Of a DNA stretch of 64,000 bases, positions 43,131-51,634 are shown one piece after another. Made by a program: the position numbers and the translations under genes. Where the stretch lies: positions 1-64,000 of the forward strand of contig NZ_LQPJ01000124.1 in the NCBI RefSeq assembly GCF_002101785.1. The letters run 5' to 3'. The stretch's first letter is position 1. Each line of letters opens with the position of its first letter. The stretch is from Mycobacterium palustre (GTDB lineage Bacteria; Actinomycetota; Actinomycetes; Mycobacteriales; Mycobacteriaceae). A model generated the notes under the pieces. The model saw only the letters and a program-made list of their open reading frames with translations, ran no database searches and was not told the origin of the DNA.

Positions 43131-43229
43131 TGACGAAGTCGCAAAGCTAGAACGCGAAATCGCGACTGCTCACGGGCTCTGCTGCCGGCGCGCCGATGCT
43201 GGCGCTTGCCCTTGCCGGGATGGCCGCTG

Positions 43230-44029
43230 TTACGGGATCGTGTAGCCGCCGCTGACCGAGATGAGTTGGCCGGTGACCTGCCGCGCCGCCGTCGGCGAAC
43301 AGAACCACGCCACTGCCTTCGCGACGTCCTCGGCGCTGGTCAAGCGGCGAAGCGGAGTGCCCTTGATCATGTAGTCGATTTGATCCTGGTTGAAGACCTC
43401 ATCCTGGCCGACGGGGACCACAGGCTCGATTCGCCGATCGCCTCCGGGCCCTCGGGAATCACCAGGCCCGGGCAGATGACATTGGACCTGATCCCATGGC
43501 GGCCGTGTTTGCGCGCCACGGTGCGGGCCAGGGCGACCATCGCTGCTTTCGACGCACCGTAAACGCCTTGACGTATCTGACCGAATGCAGCGTCGCTGGC
43601 GATAAACGCGATCGCGCCGCTGCCGGCCTCCTTCACCGGGCCGATCGCGGCCTGCGTGGCCGCGATCGCGGTGAACAGGTTGACTTCGATGGTGCGTTCC
43701 CACTTTTCGCGGTCGGTGTCGGTCGCGATGAAACCGGGCACACTCCAACCGGCATTGTTGACCAAGACGTCGATGCCGCCCCAACTATCGACCGAGACGC
43801 CAATTGCGGCCTCGGCTTGGTCGGGAGCCGTAAGATCACCTATCGCGACTTCGACCTCGGCGGCGCCCCCATCTTGCGCTTCGCGGCGAACCCGGTCCGC
43901 CTGAGCTTTATCGATATCGCTGATCACGATTCGAGCACCCTCCGAGGCGAACACATGCACGATGCCGCGTCCGATGTTCGAAGCGCCGCCGGTCACTACC
44001 ACGCGGGCAGCTTTCAGTCCAAGGTCCAT
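43230..44029 (-). pseudogene. short-chain dehydrogenase, frameshifted near residue 200
   Basis: The first 200 codons (from 44029) encode a normal SDR: VVVTGGASNIGRG cofactor motif, NNAG, and the YGASK active-site pair. The frame then breaks at about 43418-43426; the expected C-terminus (VPVGQDEVFNQDQIDYMIKG ... GQLISVSGGYTIP) continues in another frame to 43230. A single missing base accounts for this. Either the gene is inactivated or the sequence has an error; if repaired the product would be about 266 residues. It is divergent from the crotonase operon. Confidence 0.85.
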
Positions 44030-44054
44030 TCCAAGCTCCTCATTGGGGCGGCTG

Positions 44055-44072
44055 TTGTGACCGCCGTCATCT
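44055..44072. promoter_or_regulatory. GTGAC-N4-GTCAT repeat in the divergent SDR/crotonase region
   Basis: GTGAC-CGCC-GTCAT lies just upstream of the SDR start and resembles the repeats at 22238, 31442 and 60321. On the minus strand TAAGAT, a plausible -10, follows immediately. Evidence is limited to similarity. Confidence 0.3.
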
Positions 44073-44127
44073 TAGTTTAATGTGGATTAGAAATAGGGGT
44101 AACTGGATTCGATAGAGAGAGGTCACG

Positions 44128-44259
44128 ATGGCTGAGTCGTTGATCGACCAGTGCGCTCGCGCTACCACTGGCGATGGCAGCGGCTCCGGCCGTCCGGCGC
44201 TACGACCGGGAATGGGGCTGGACGCCCACAGGGCGATAGCCGACAAGGGCGTCGGGTGA
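44128..44259 (+). CDS. possible 43-residue small ORF
   Basis: ATG at 44128 is preceded by AGAGAGGTCACG, a good ribosome-binding site, and the frame encodes 43 residues ending in TGA at 44257-44259, 65 bases before the first crotonase start. The peptide (MAESLIDQCARATTGDG...) has no known domain. It may be a leader peptide, a small protein or the decayed start of a lost gene. Confidence 0.35.
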   Translation: MAESLIDQCARATTGDGSGSGRPALRPGMGLDAHRAIADKGVG

Positions 44260-44324
44260 GGGGTACCGCTGATTTTGGCCGAATTGACCGTTACCGTAAC
44301 GCAGTTCACCGGAGGACCCAAGCG

Positions 44325-45095
44325 ATGACGCTGGTGAGACGCGATGTCGTCGATGGAATAGCGTGGGTCACGCTCAATCGACCGGAGAAGCTCAATGCGA
44401 TCAGCGTCGGCCTGAACGAGGAATTGTCGCAGACCATCCTGGAGGTAAGTGACAACCCCGACGTCACTGTTGCCGTCATCCGGGGCGCCAACGGAAACTT
44501 CTGCGCGGGAGGCGATTTCGAGGAAGTAGAGCGCCTGCGGTCGAAGGGACCTGATGCGCTGCGGGAACTTTTTGTGGGGTTTCGGCGTGCGTGTGAAGCC
44601 ATTGCCCGCGTCGAGGTTCCGGTCATCGCGGCGGTCGAGGGTGTCGCAATGGCCGGCGGTTTCGAGCTGATGCAAGCCGCAGACATTGCGCTGGTCAGCG
44701 ACGACGCCAAAATCGCTGACAACCACATCAAGTTCGGGATGGTTCCCGGCGGCGGTAGCAGTCAGCGGCTGGCCCGGCTGGTGGGGCGTCAGCAGGCACT
44801 GGGACTGCTGCTCTCCGGCGATCGACTTTCCGGCGCCGAGGCGGTGCGCCACGGTTTGGCATATCGAAGTTTTCCGCAAGCCGGTTTCGACGAGGGCGTG
44901 AGACGGTTCGTCACCGCGTTGGCCGAGCGGCGCCGAGAGGCTGTCACATCGATCAAGCGCCTCGTCTACGCCGGAGTCGAGGTGGCATCACCCCGCGGAT
45001 TGGATGACGAAATCGACACGGTGGTCAACCACATCTGCGAGGGTGCCGGACAGAACGGGGCGGCCGCATTCAGACAGCGAGGAGTCAAACGATGA
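44325..45095 (+). CDS. enoyl-CoA hydratase/isomerase family protein, crotonase 1 of 3
   Basis: A 256-residue crotonase started at the ATG eight bases after CCGGAGG. The first oxyanion-hole segment is GANGNFCAGGDFEE; the second is AMAGGFELMQAADIALVSDDA. The first catalytic-glutamate position of true hydratases is not clear, so isomerase or another lyase chemistry is possible. It opens a long operon with two further crotonases; the ATGA overlap couples it to the next gene. Confidence 0.9.
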   Translation: MTLVRRDVVDGIAWVTLNRPEKLNAISVGLNEELSQTILEVSDNPDVTVAVIRGANGNFCAGGDFEEVERLRSKGPDALRELFVGFRRACEAIARVEVPVIAAVEGVAMAGGFELMQAADIALVSDDAKIADNHIKFGMVPGGGSSQRLARLVGRQQALGLLLSGDRLSGAEAVRHGLAYRSFPQAGFDEGVRRFVTALAERRREAVTSIKRLVYAGVEVASPRGLDDEIDTVVNHICEGAGQNGAAAFRQRGVKR

Positions 45096-45895
45096 GCGTC
45101 AAAGAAACCGTGGCGCCGGTCGCCCTCGATGTCGCGGACGGCGTTGCCAGGCTGCGTCTGAACCGGCCGAAGGCGTCCAACGGGATGAATGTCGAGTTCC
45201 TCAAGGCCCTGCACGAGAAGGTGCTGGCGTGTCATGCGGATCCCGCGGTACGCGTGGTGTTGCTCACCGGCGAGGGGCGCAATTTCTGCGCCGGCGGCGA
45301 TATTCACACCTTCGAGTCCAAGGGTGCAGATCTCCCCGATTATCTGCGCGAGGCCACGGCATGGCTGCAACTGGCCACTGCCGCGCTGATCCAGCTTCGA
45401 GCCCCGGTGGTGACGGCCGTCCAGGGCTTCGCTGCCGGGGGAGGCGGACTGGGATTGGTGTGCGCTTCCGACATCGTCATCTCGGCGCGATCAGCAAAAT
45501 TCTTCTCCGGCGCGGTCCGGGTCGGCATGGCACCAGATGGTGGCTCATCAGTGACGCTGGCGCAATTGGTTGGTCTGCGGCAGGCGTTGCGGATCCTGCT
45601 GACCAATCCCACCCTGACAGCCGACGAGGCGCTTGATATCGGGTTGATCACCGAGGTCGTCGACGATGACGAATTGCTCAATCGCGCAGAGGAATTGGCG
45701 GCCGAGCTGGCGACGCTGCCGAACCGCGCCCTGTCGGCCACCAAGCGCTTGGTATGGAGCGGACTGGGGTCGTCGGTCGAAGAACGCTTGGCCGAAGAGG
45801 CGCGCACGGTTTCCGAACTCTCCGGAACCGCCGACGCACTCGAGGGCCTGCGGGCTGTCATCGAACGCCGCAAGCCGAAATTCACCGGACAATGA
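45092..45895 (+). CDS. enoyl-CoA hydratase/isomerase family protein, crotonase 2 of 3
   Basis: A 267-residue crotonase. The oxyanion-hole segment is GEGRNFCAGGDIHTFE, and a glycine-rich loop (GFAAGGGGLGLVCASDIV) replaces the more usual G-A-x-x-GGG form. The C-terminal part has SATKRLVWSGLG as in many family members. It is coupled at both ends (ATGA and ATGA). Sequence divergence from its neighbours suggests a separate reaction rather than gene dosage. Confidence 0.9.
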   Translation: MSVKETVAPVALDVADGVARLRLNRPKASNGMNVEFLKALHEKVLACHADPAVRVVLLTGEGRNFCAGGDIHTFESKGADLPDYLREATAWLQLATAALIQLRAPVVTAVQGFAAGGGGLGLVCASDIVISARSAKFFSGAVRVGMAPDGGSSVTLAQLVGLRQALRILLTNPTLTADEALDIGLITEVVDDDELLNRAEELAAELATLPNRALSATKRLVWSGLGSSVEERLAEEARTVSELSGTADALEGLRAVIERRKPKFTGQ

Positions 45896-46677
45896 ACGCC
45901 GATTGTGTAGTCACCGAAGACCGCGGTGCGGTGCGGATCATCACCTTGAACCGGCCAGACAAGCGCAACGCCATCGATCTTCGGGTCCGAATCGAGCTTG
46001 CCGGCGCGTTCGAGCGGGCCGACGCCGAAACTGCGATCCATGCAATCCTGCTCACAGGTGCGGGCCCGGCATTCTGCTCGGGTGGCGACATCACATCAAT
46101 GCAACGTATGGAACCCGAGCCGGCGTTGGAACGGGCTCAGCTGGCACAGCAGGTGATTCGCGCGATTTGGAGAACCCCAAAGCCCGTCGTCGCCGCTTTG
46201 GAAGGCTCCGCCTACGGTGCGGGCGTCGCGCTCGCGGCCGCGTGCGACCGTGTGGTCGCCGCCCGAAACGTACGCTTTGCGACGACTTTCACCAATGTGG
46301 GCCTGGCGGGCGACATGGGCACCTTCGTCTCGCTGCCGGCCCGTGTCGGCGTGGCCCGCGCCCGACAGATGCTGATGATGCCGACGCCGTTTGACGCGAT
46401 CGAGGCATTGAGCATGGGTCTCGTCGATGCGCTCGCCGAGCCGGGATCTGCGTTACAAGCCGGATTAATCGACGCTGAGCGACTCGCCGCCGGTCCCACG
46501 CACGCATACGGCGTAATCAAATCGCTACTCGCACGGGGGCCTTCGATGGACCCGTTCGACGTCTTGGATCGCGAGGCTCAGCACCAGGCACAATTGTTCG
46601 GCACCGACGACTTCGCCGAGGGGATAGACGCTTTCCGCACCAAGCGACGACCGGAATTCGGAGCGCCGGCGCGGTGA
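45892..46677 (+). CDS. enoyl-CoA hydratase/isomerase family protein, crotonase 3 of 3
   Basis: A 261-residue crotonase started at the ATG overlapping the upstream stop. Oxyanion-hole segments: GAGPAFCSGGDIT and GSAYGAGVALAAACDRVVAA. The loop after the second (FATTFTNVGLAGDMGTFVSLPARVG) has an Asp where hydratases often have Glu, so the chemistry is uncertain. The stop overlaps the GTG of the ligase gene. Confidence 0.9.
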   Translation: MNADCVVTEDRGAVRIITLNRPDKRNAIDLRVRIELAGAFERADAETAIHAILLTGAGPAFCSGGDITSMQRMEPEPALERAQLAQQVIRAIWRTPKPVVAALEGSAYGAGVALAAACDRVVAARNVRFATTFTNVGLAGDMGTFVSLPARVGVARARQMLMMPTPFDAIEALSMGLVDALAEPGSALQAGLIDAERLAAGPTHAYGVIKSLLARGPSMDPFDVLDREAQHQAQLFGTDDFAEGIDAFRTKRRPEFGAPAR

Positions 46678-48323
46678 GCGCGAAACTAGCCGGGCGCCTT
46701 GACTGGTCGTACCTGGACGCCGACACCGGAACGGAGTTGGTGGACCACACCGTCGGTGGCCTGCTGACCAAACGTGCCCATACCCACCACGATGTGGAGG
46801 CCTTGGTCGGCCCGCGTCATGGCGATGGGGCGCAGCTGCGATTCACGTACGGAGAGCTGCTGGATGAGGCCTCCCGGGTAGCGACCGCGCTGTCCCGGTT
46901 GACGCAGCCCGGTGATTATGTCGCGTTGTGGGCGCCGAATGTGGTGGAGTGGCCGGTAATTCAGTATGGCGCGGCCCTTGCCGGCGTGGTCCTTGTCGCG
47001 CTCAACCCTGCGATGCGTGCCAGCGAACTGCGCTACGCGCTGCAGCATTCTGGTGCCTCGGTGCTGATCCATGCTGACCGCAGCCGCGACTACGACTGTG
47101 CCTCCGTCGTAGCCGAGATCGCCCAGTCGCTCCCGGCCTTGCGCACCATCAGCTTGTCGTCCCGACCGCAGTGGCGAGCTGACGCTGTCGACGGCGCGGT
47201 GATCGCCGCGGCTCCAACCGACCCTGATGAAGCAGTCATGCTGCAGTACACCTCGGGCACCACCGGCACGACGAAAGGAGTACTGCTGCGCCACCGTTCG
47301 CTGATCAACGTCGCGAAGCTGACCGTCCAGTATGCGGGCATCCCCGCCGGCGCGGTAACCGTGAACCCGCTGCCGATGTTTCACACCGCCGCCTGCGTGA
47401 TCAGCACGCTGGGTCCGATGTGGATCGGCGGTACCGAGGTGCTGATCGGCCGGTTCGAGCCCACCGCGGTGCTGGAGACCCTGCGTCGCACACAGGCGTC
47501 GGTGCTGTTCTTCGTACCCACGATTCTGTCCAGTCTCGTCGCAGCGCAGCGCACCTCCACCAATCCTCCACCCCGCCTTTCCATCTGCCTCGGCGGGGCG
47601 TCCGCCGTATCGGCGGAGCTCATCGAGGCGACCGAACGCACTTTCGGCGCGGCGGTGGTGACCGTCTTTGGTCAGACCGAGCTGGCGTCGGTTCTCACTG
47701 CAACGCGGCCCGACGACGCCCGTGCCGATCAGCTCCATACCGTGGGTCGCGCACTGCCGCAGGTTGATTGCAAGGTCGTCGACCCGGCCACAGGTGTGGT
47801 ATTACCGGTCGGGCAGCCAGGCGAGATCTGCGCGCGCGGCTACCAGCAGATGATCGGATACCTGCACGATCCTGAGGCCACAGCTGCGACGGTTGATACG
47901 GACGGCTTTGTGCACACCGGCGATATCGGTGCCATGGACGAGCGTGGCTACCTGACCATCACCGGCCGGCTCAAAGAGCTGATCATCCGCGGTGGCGAGA
48001 ACATCGCCCCAGCAGAAATCGAGGCATGTCTGTCCACGCATGACGCGAACGCTCGGGTGTGCGTCTTCGGTCTTCCCGATGACCGCTTGGGCGAAGTTGT
48101 GGGCGCGGTGATCGAGACCCACGATCCGTTGCCGACAGATCTCGTTGATCGGTTGCATGCGCATGCGCGCAAACACTTGACACCGCATAAGGTTCCGCAA
48201 CGTTGGTTCTTCACTGAAGACCTTCCCAGAACGTCCACCGGCAAGGTGCGCAAGTTCGCCTTACCCGACCTCATCGCAAACGGTAGCGTGCGCGAGATCT
48301 CCCGAGAGGAGCCCCAAGAATGA
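46674..48323 (+). CDS. AMP-dependent acyl-CoA synthetase
   Basis: A 549-residue adenylate-forming ligase. The phosphate loop is LQYTSGTTGTTKGVLLRH, the middle contains VTVFGQTELASV, and the hinge region is GRLKELIIRGGENIAPAEIE. The catalytic lysine is in LPRTSTGKVRK near the C-terminus. It activates an acid as the CoA thioester, probably the entry step for this operon. GTG start with a four-base overlap at each end. Confidence 0.93.
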   Translation: MSAKLAGRLDWSYLDADTGTELVDHTVGGLLTKRAHTHHDVEALVGPRHGDGAQLRFTYGELLDEASRVATALSRLTQPGDYVALWAPNVVEWPVIQYGAALAGVVLVALNPAMRASELRYALQHSGASVLIHADRSRDYDCASVVAEIAQSLPALRTISLSSRPQWRADAVDGAVIAAAPTDPDEAVMLQYTSGTTGTTKGVLLRHRSLINVAKLTVQYAGIPAGAVTVNPLPMFHTAACVISTLGPMWIGGTEVLIGRFEPTAVLETLRRTQASVLFFVPTILSSLVAAQRTSTNPPPRLSICLGGASAVSAELIEATERTFGAAVVTVFGQTELASVLTATRPDDARADQLHTVGRALPQVDCKVVDPATGVVLPVGQPGEICARGYQQMIGYLHDPEATAATVDTDGFVHTGDIGAMDERGYLTITGRLKELIIRGGENIAPAEIEACLSTHDANARVCVFGLPDDRLGEVVGAVIETHDPLPTDLVDRLHAHARKHLTPHKVPQRWFFTEDLPRTSTGKVRKFALPDLIANGSVREISREEPQE

Positions 48324-49591
48324 CTTCGTTGATCGAGTCAGCCTCCGCGACCGGCAGTCGCTACGACCAGTTGATCAAACGCGACAAGGTGCATGGATCG
48401 CTCTATACCGACCCCACCATCTTTGCCGAGGAGCTACGCAAGGTTTGGTATCGGTCCTGGGTTTTCGTCGGTCACGAGAGCGAAGTATCCCAGGCGGGCG
48501 ACTATGTGCGTAAGCGCCTCGGATTGCAAGACGTCATCATGACCCGCGACCGCGACGGGCAGCTGCACCTACTGCTCAATCGTTGCGCGCACCGAGGCAA
48601 TCAGGTCTGCGACGACGCAAAGGGCAACTCGTCGACCTTCCGTTGTCCGTATCACGGATGGACCTACCGCAACGACGGTGAACTCGTAGGGTTCCCGTTC
48701 TTCAAGGGCTACGGCGAACGCACGCTGGACTTGCCAATGGGCAGGGTGCCGCGAATGGATACCTACCGCGGGTTCGTGTTCGGCAGCTTCGCCGCCGACG
48801 GCCCCAGCCTTAGCGAGCACCTCGGCGCAGCCGCCGGTGAGATAGACCGGCTAGTCAGGCTCTCGCCGGAGGGTGAAGTCCAGCTCACCGCCGGCTGGTT
48901 GCAGCATCAGACCCGTGCCAACTGGAAATTGTTGGCGGAGAACGAAACCGACGGTTACCACCCCCAGTTCGTGCACGGCTCGATCTTCGGCGTCACCGGT
49001 AGCCCGATCGGTGCTCTGTACAGCGAATCGTCGACCGCGGTGACCCGAGACCTGGGAAACGGTCATAGCGAAAACGACTTGCGGCCGGAGTTCCGCAAGT
49101 TCGCCCAGCCATTGCGGTGGTTCGGCACCAGCGAGGACCGGGTGCCCAACTATGTCGCGGCGATCCGCAAGCGATACGGCGATGAGGCAGATGAAATCCT
49201 CATCGAAGGTGGGCCGCACGTGATGATCTTCCCCAACCTGTTCATCGCGGAGATCCAGGTATTCAACATCCAACCGGTGTCGGTGGGTGAGTGCATCCAG
49301 TACTCCACGGCTGTGCAACTGGCCGGCGCGCCGGAGATGAACAAGCGCATGGTGTCGCAGTGCATGGGTTCGGTGGGGCCAGCCGGAATGCTGCTGGCCG
49401 ACGACACCGAGATGTATGAGCGTAACCAACTGGGCCTCGAGAACCTGACGCCAGAATGGCTCGACGTTCGTCGTGGACTCAGTCGCGAAAGCGTCGACGA
49501 GAACGGCTTCACTATCGGCGGAGCCACCGATGAGACTGGGATGCGCGGTTTCTGGTCGCATTACAAGATGCTGATGGAGACTGAATCGTGA
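48320..49591 (+). CDS. Rieske ring-hydroxylating dioxygenase, alpha subunit
   Basis: A 423-residue oxygenase subunit. The Rieske 2Fe-2S ligands are C89, H91, C109 and H112 (CAHRG...CPYHGW). The mononuclear iron site has H214 and H219 in ENETDGYHPQFVH, with D211 as the bridging residue between centres. It would insert both atoms of O2 into an aromatic or related substrate, giving a cis-diol. The beta subunit follows with a four-base overlap. No ferredoxin or reductase gene lies in this operon. Confidence 0.95.
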   Translation: MTSLIESASATGSRYDQLIKRDKVHGSLYTDPTIFAEELRKVWYRSWVFVGHESEVSQAGDYVRKRLGLQDVIMTRDRDGQLHLLLNRCAHRGNQVCDDAKGNSSTFRCPYHGWTYRNDGELVGFPFFKGYGERTLDLPMGRVPRMDTYRGFVFGSFAADGPSLSEHLGAAAGEIDRLVRLSPEGEVQLTAGWLQHQTRANWKLLAENETDGYHPQFVHGSIFGVTGSPIGALYSESSTAVTRDLGNGHSENDLRPEFRKFAQPLRWFGTSEDRVPNYVAAIRKRYGDEADEILIEGGPHVMIFPNLFIAEIQVFNIQPVSVGECIQYSTAVQLAGAPEMNKRMVSQCMGSVGPAGMLLADDTEMYERNQLGLENLTPEWLDVRRGLSRESVDENGFTIGGATDETGMRGFWSHYKMLMETES

Positions 49592-50118
49592 CGAGCACAC
49601 GCGATGACGCCGCCACCGTAGGGCGACTGCCTGAGGGCTTCGACCGCTGGGAGGTCGAGCAATTCCTGTACCGGGAAGCGCGCTATGCAGACGAGTCCGA
49701 CTACGACGCCTGGGAGGCGTTGTGGACCGATGACGCGCTCTACTGGGTTCCGGTCGCCTCGACCGACGATCCGCTGCGCGCGATGTCGGTGATCTACGAC
49801 AACCGCAGTCGCATCGCGACTCGCCTCAAGCAGGTTCGCACCGGCAAGCGTTACGCCCAGGCGCCGCCGTCGAATCTTCGTCGTCTGCTGTCCAACATCG
49901 AAATCCTCGGTACTCAACCAAATCCCAGCGGCGGAGTCGACTTGGAGGTGGGCGCTAACTTCATGGTGCTGGAATCGCGGGCTCGCGGCAATCACCTGTG
50001 GGGCGGCCGCGTCACGTACCGGGTGCGTCGCCTGGACGGGGAGTTACGACTGGTGTACAAGAAGGTGGATCTGGTGGATAAAGACCGGCCGATTCCTACC
50101 CTCGGATTTCTGATCTGA
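49588..50118 (+). CDS. ring-hydroxylating dioxygenase, beta subunit
   Basis: A 176-residue NTF2-like small subunit. It contains VEQFLYREARYADESDYDAWEALWTDDALYWVP and the conserved RSRIATRLKQVRTG segment. It has a structural role in the alpha3beta3 oxygenase. The GTG overlaps the alpha stop. Confidence 0.95.
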   Translation: MTSTRDDAATVGRLPEGFDRWEVEQFLYREARYADESDYDAWEALWTDDALYWVPVASTDDPLRAMSVIYDNRSRIATRLKQVRTGKRYAQAPPSNLRRLLSNIEILGTQPNPSGGVDLEVGANFMVLESRARGNHLWGGRVTYRVRRLDGELRLVYKKVDLVDKDRPIPTLGFLI

Positions 50119-50125
50119 GTCCTTG

Positions 50126-50380
50126 ATGACGATTGAATTCGGCGACGGCGGTGCCGTGAGCGCGGCCGGTGTGGGTCCGGTTATCGGCAGTGAGTTCGCC
50201 CAAGTGTCAGTAAATTTCGATACCAGAGGTAATTCTCCGCGGCTGAGGTTGGAGGACCTTCGATCTGGTCGCGTGCGTTACCTTGATGCGTTGGAATTGG
50301 AGACCATCGTCTGGCTGCCTGAGGATCGATTGACCGCCCTGATGAATCCCTCGTCCGATCGTTGGCGGGGCGACGCGTGA
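50126..50380 (+). CDS. small protein of the dioxygenase operon
   Basis: An 84-residue protein from the ATG at 50126, seven bases after the beta-subunit stop. It reads as a small beta-rich protein (EFAQVSVNFDTRGNSPRLRLEDLRSGRVRYLDALELETIVWLP) without cysteine, so it is not a ferredoxin. The strand-rich pattern might suit a chaperone or a subunit of the oxygenase. It ends overlapping the thiolase GTG, so it is translated with its neighbours. I do not recognise the family. Confidence 0.7.
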   Translation: MTIEFGDGGAVSAAGVGPVIGSEFAQVSVNFDTRGNSPRLRLEDLRSGRVRYLDALELETIVWLPEDRLTALMNPSSDRWRGDA

Positions 50381-51588
50381 GGCGCGCGGCGATAGTCAGC
50401 CCGCTGCGCACGGCCGTCGGCGGCTTCGGCGGCACTCTACGGCCGTTGCGCGCCGAGGACCTCGCTGCGCGAGTGATCGACGCGGTCGTCGAGCACAGCG
50501 CCGTCGATCCGGCCGCCATCGAGGACGTCATATTCGCGCAGTCCTACGCGAATTCCGAGGCGCCGTGCATCGGACGGTGGGCCGCACTGCATGCCGATCT
50601 TCCGATCAGTGTCCCCGGTCTGCAGATCGACCGGCGCTGCGGTGGGGGACTGCAGGCGGTTGTCACCGCGGCGATGACAGTGCAGACCGGCGCCGCCGAC
50701 GTCGTGCTGGCCGGCGGCGTCGAGTCGATGAGCAACATCGAGCACTACACCACGACGGCGAGGTGGGGATCCCGTTCGGGCAACCAGACTCTCTACGACC
50801 GCCTCGACCGCGGACGCGAATTATCGCAGCCCCCCGCGCGATTCGGCTCGATCAGCGGCATGATCGAGACGGCCGAGAACCTGGCCACCGATTACGGCAT
50901 CGACCGCGAAGCCGCCGACAGCTACGCCGCGCGCAGCCATCAACGCGCCGCGGCGGCCCAGCGGTCAGGCCTGTTCGACGAGGAGATCGTCGCGGTGCAC
51001 GTGCCGCAGCGTAAAGGCGAGGCGCTGATTTTCGACCGTGACGAGGGCGTCCGTCCAGACACCACATTGGACACGCTGAGCCGCCTGCGCACAGTAATGC
51101 CCGACGGCACCGTTACCGCGGGCAACTCGAGCCAGCAGAACGATGCCGCGGCAGCCTGCCTGGTGGTGGCCGAAGATCGGCTAGACGATCTCGGCCTGGA
51201 ACCGCTCGGTTATTTCGAGGGCTGGGCCGCCGTCGGTTGTGAGCCGTCACGGATGGGCATCGGCCCGGTCGGTGCAGTGGAAAAGCTTTTCAGTCGAACA
51301 GGATTGAACTTCGATGACCTGGATCTGATCGAGCTGAACGAAGCGTTCGCAGTGCAGGTTTTGGCGGTGCTGGCCGGATGGGGCGTCAAGCTCGACGACG
51401 TCGAAGACCGGCTGAACGTCAATGGCTCGGGCATTTCGCTGGGACACCCCATCGGCGCCACCGGGGTCCGCATACTCACCACGATGTTGCACGAGTTGCG
51501 CAGGCGCGGGGGCGGTTTGGCATTGGAGACCATGTGTATCGGTGGCGGGCAGGGTATTGCCGCGATATTCCGTGGAGCGTCGTCATGA
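50377..51588 (+). CDS. thiolase (acetyl-CoA acyltransferase)
   Basis: A 403-residue thiolase from the GTG overlapping the upstream stop. The acyl-accepting cysteine is in RRCGGGLQAV, the histidine in NGSGISLGHPIGATG and the second cysteine in METMCIGGGQG (ETMCIGGGQG). All three catalytic parts are therefore present and a degradative thiolase (3-oxoacyl-CoA to acetyl-CoA plus a shorter acyl-CoA) is expected. It completes a set of ligase, crotonases and thiolase for side-chain or ring-fragment degradation. Confidence 0.93.
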   Translation: MRRAAIVSPLRTAVGGFGGTLRPLRAEDLAARVIDAVVEHSAVDPAAIEDVIFAQSYANSEAPCIGRWAALHADLPISVPGLQIDRRCGGGLQAVVTAAMTVQTGAADVVLAGGVESMSNIEHYTTTARWGSRSGNQTLYDRLDRGRELSQPPARFGSISGMIETAENLATDYGIDREAADSYAARSHQRAAAAQRSGLFDEEIVAVHVPQRKGEALIFDRDEGVRPDTTLDTLSRLRTVMPDGTVTAGNSSQQNDAAAACLVVAEDRLDDLGLEPLGYFEGWAAVGCEPSRMGIGPVGAVEKLFSRTGLNFDDLDLIELNEAFAVQVLAVLAGWGVKLDDVEDRLNVNGSGISLGHPIGATGVRILTTMLHELRRRGGGLALETMCIGGGQGIAAIFRGASS

Positions 51589-51634
51589 CCGGCGACCAGG
51601 GTGCGCGACGAGTCGAGGCGAAGGTTGTGTGCCG

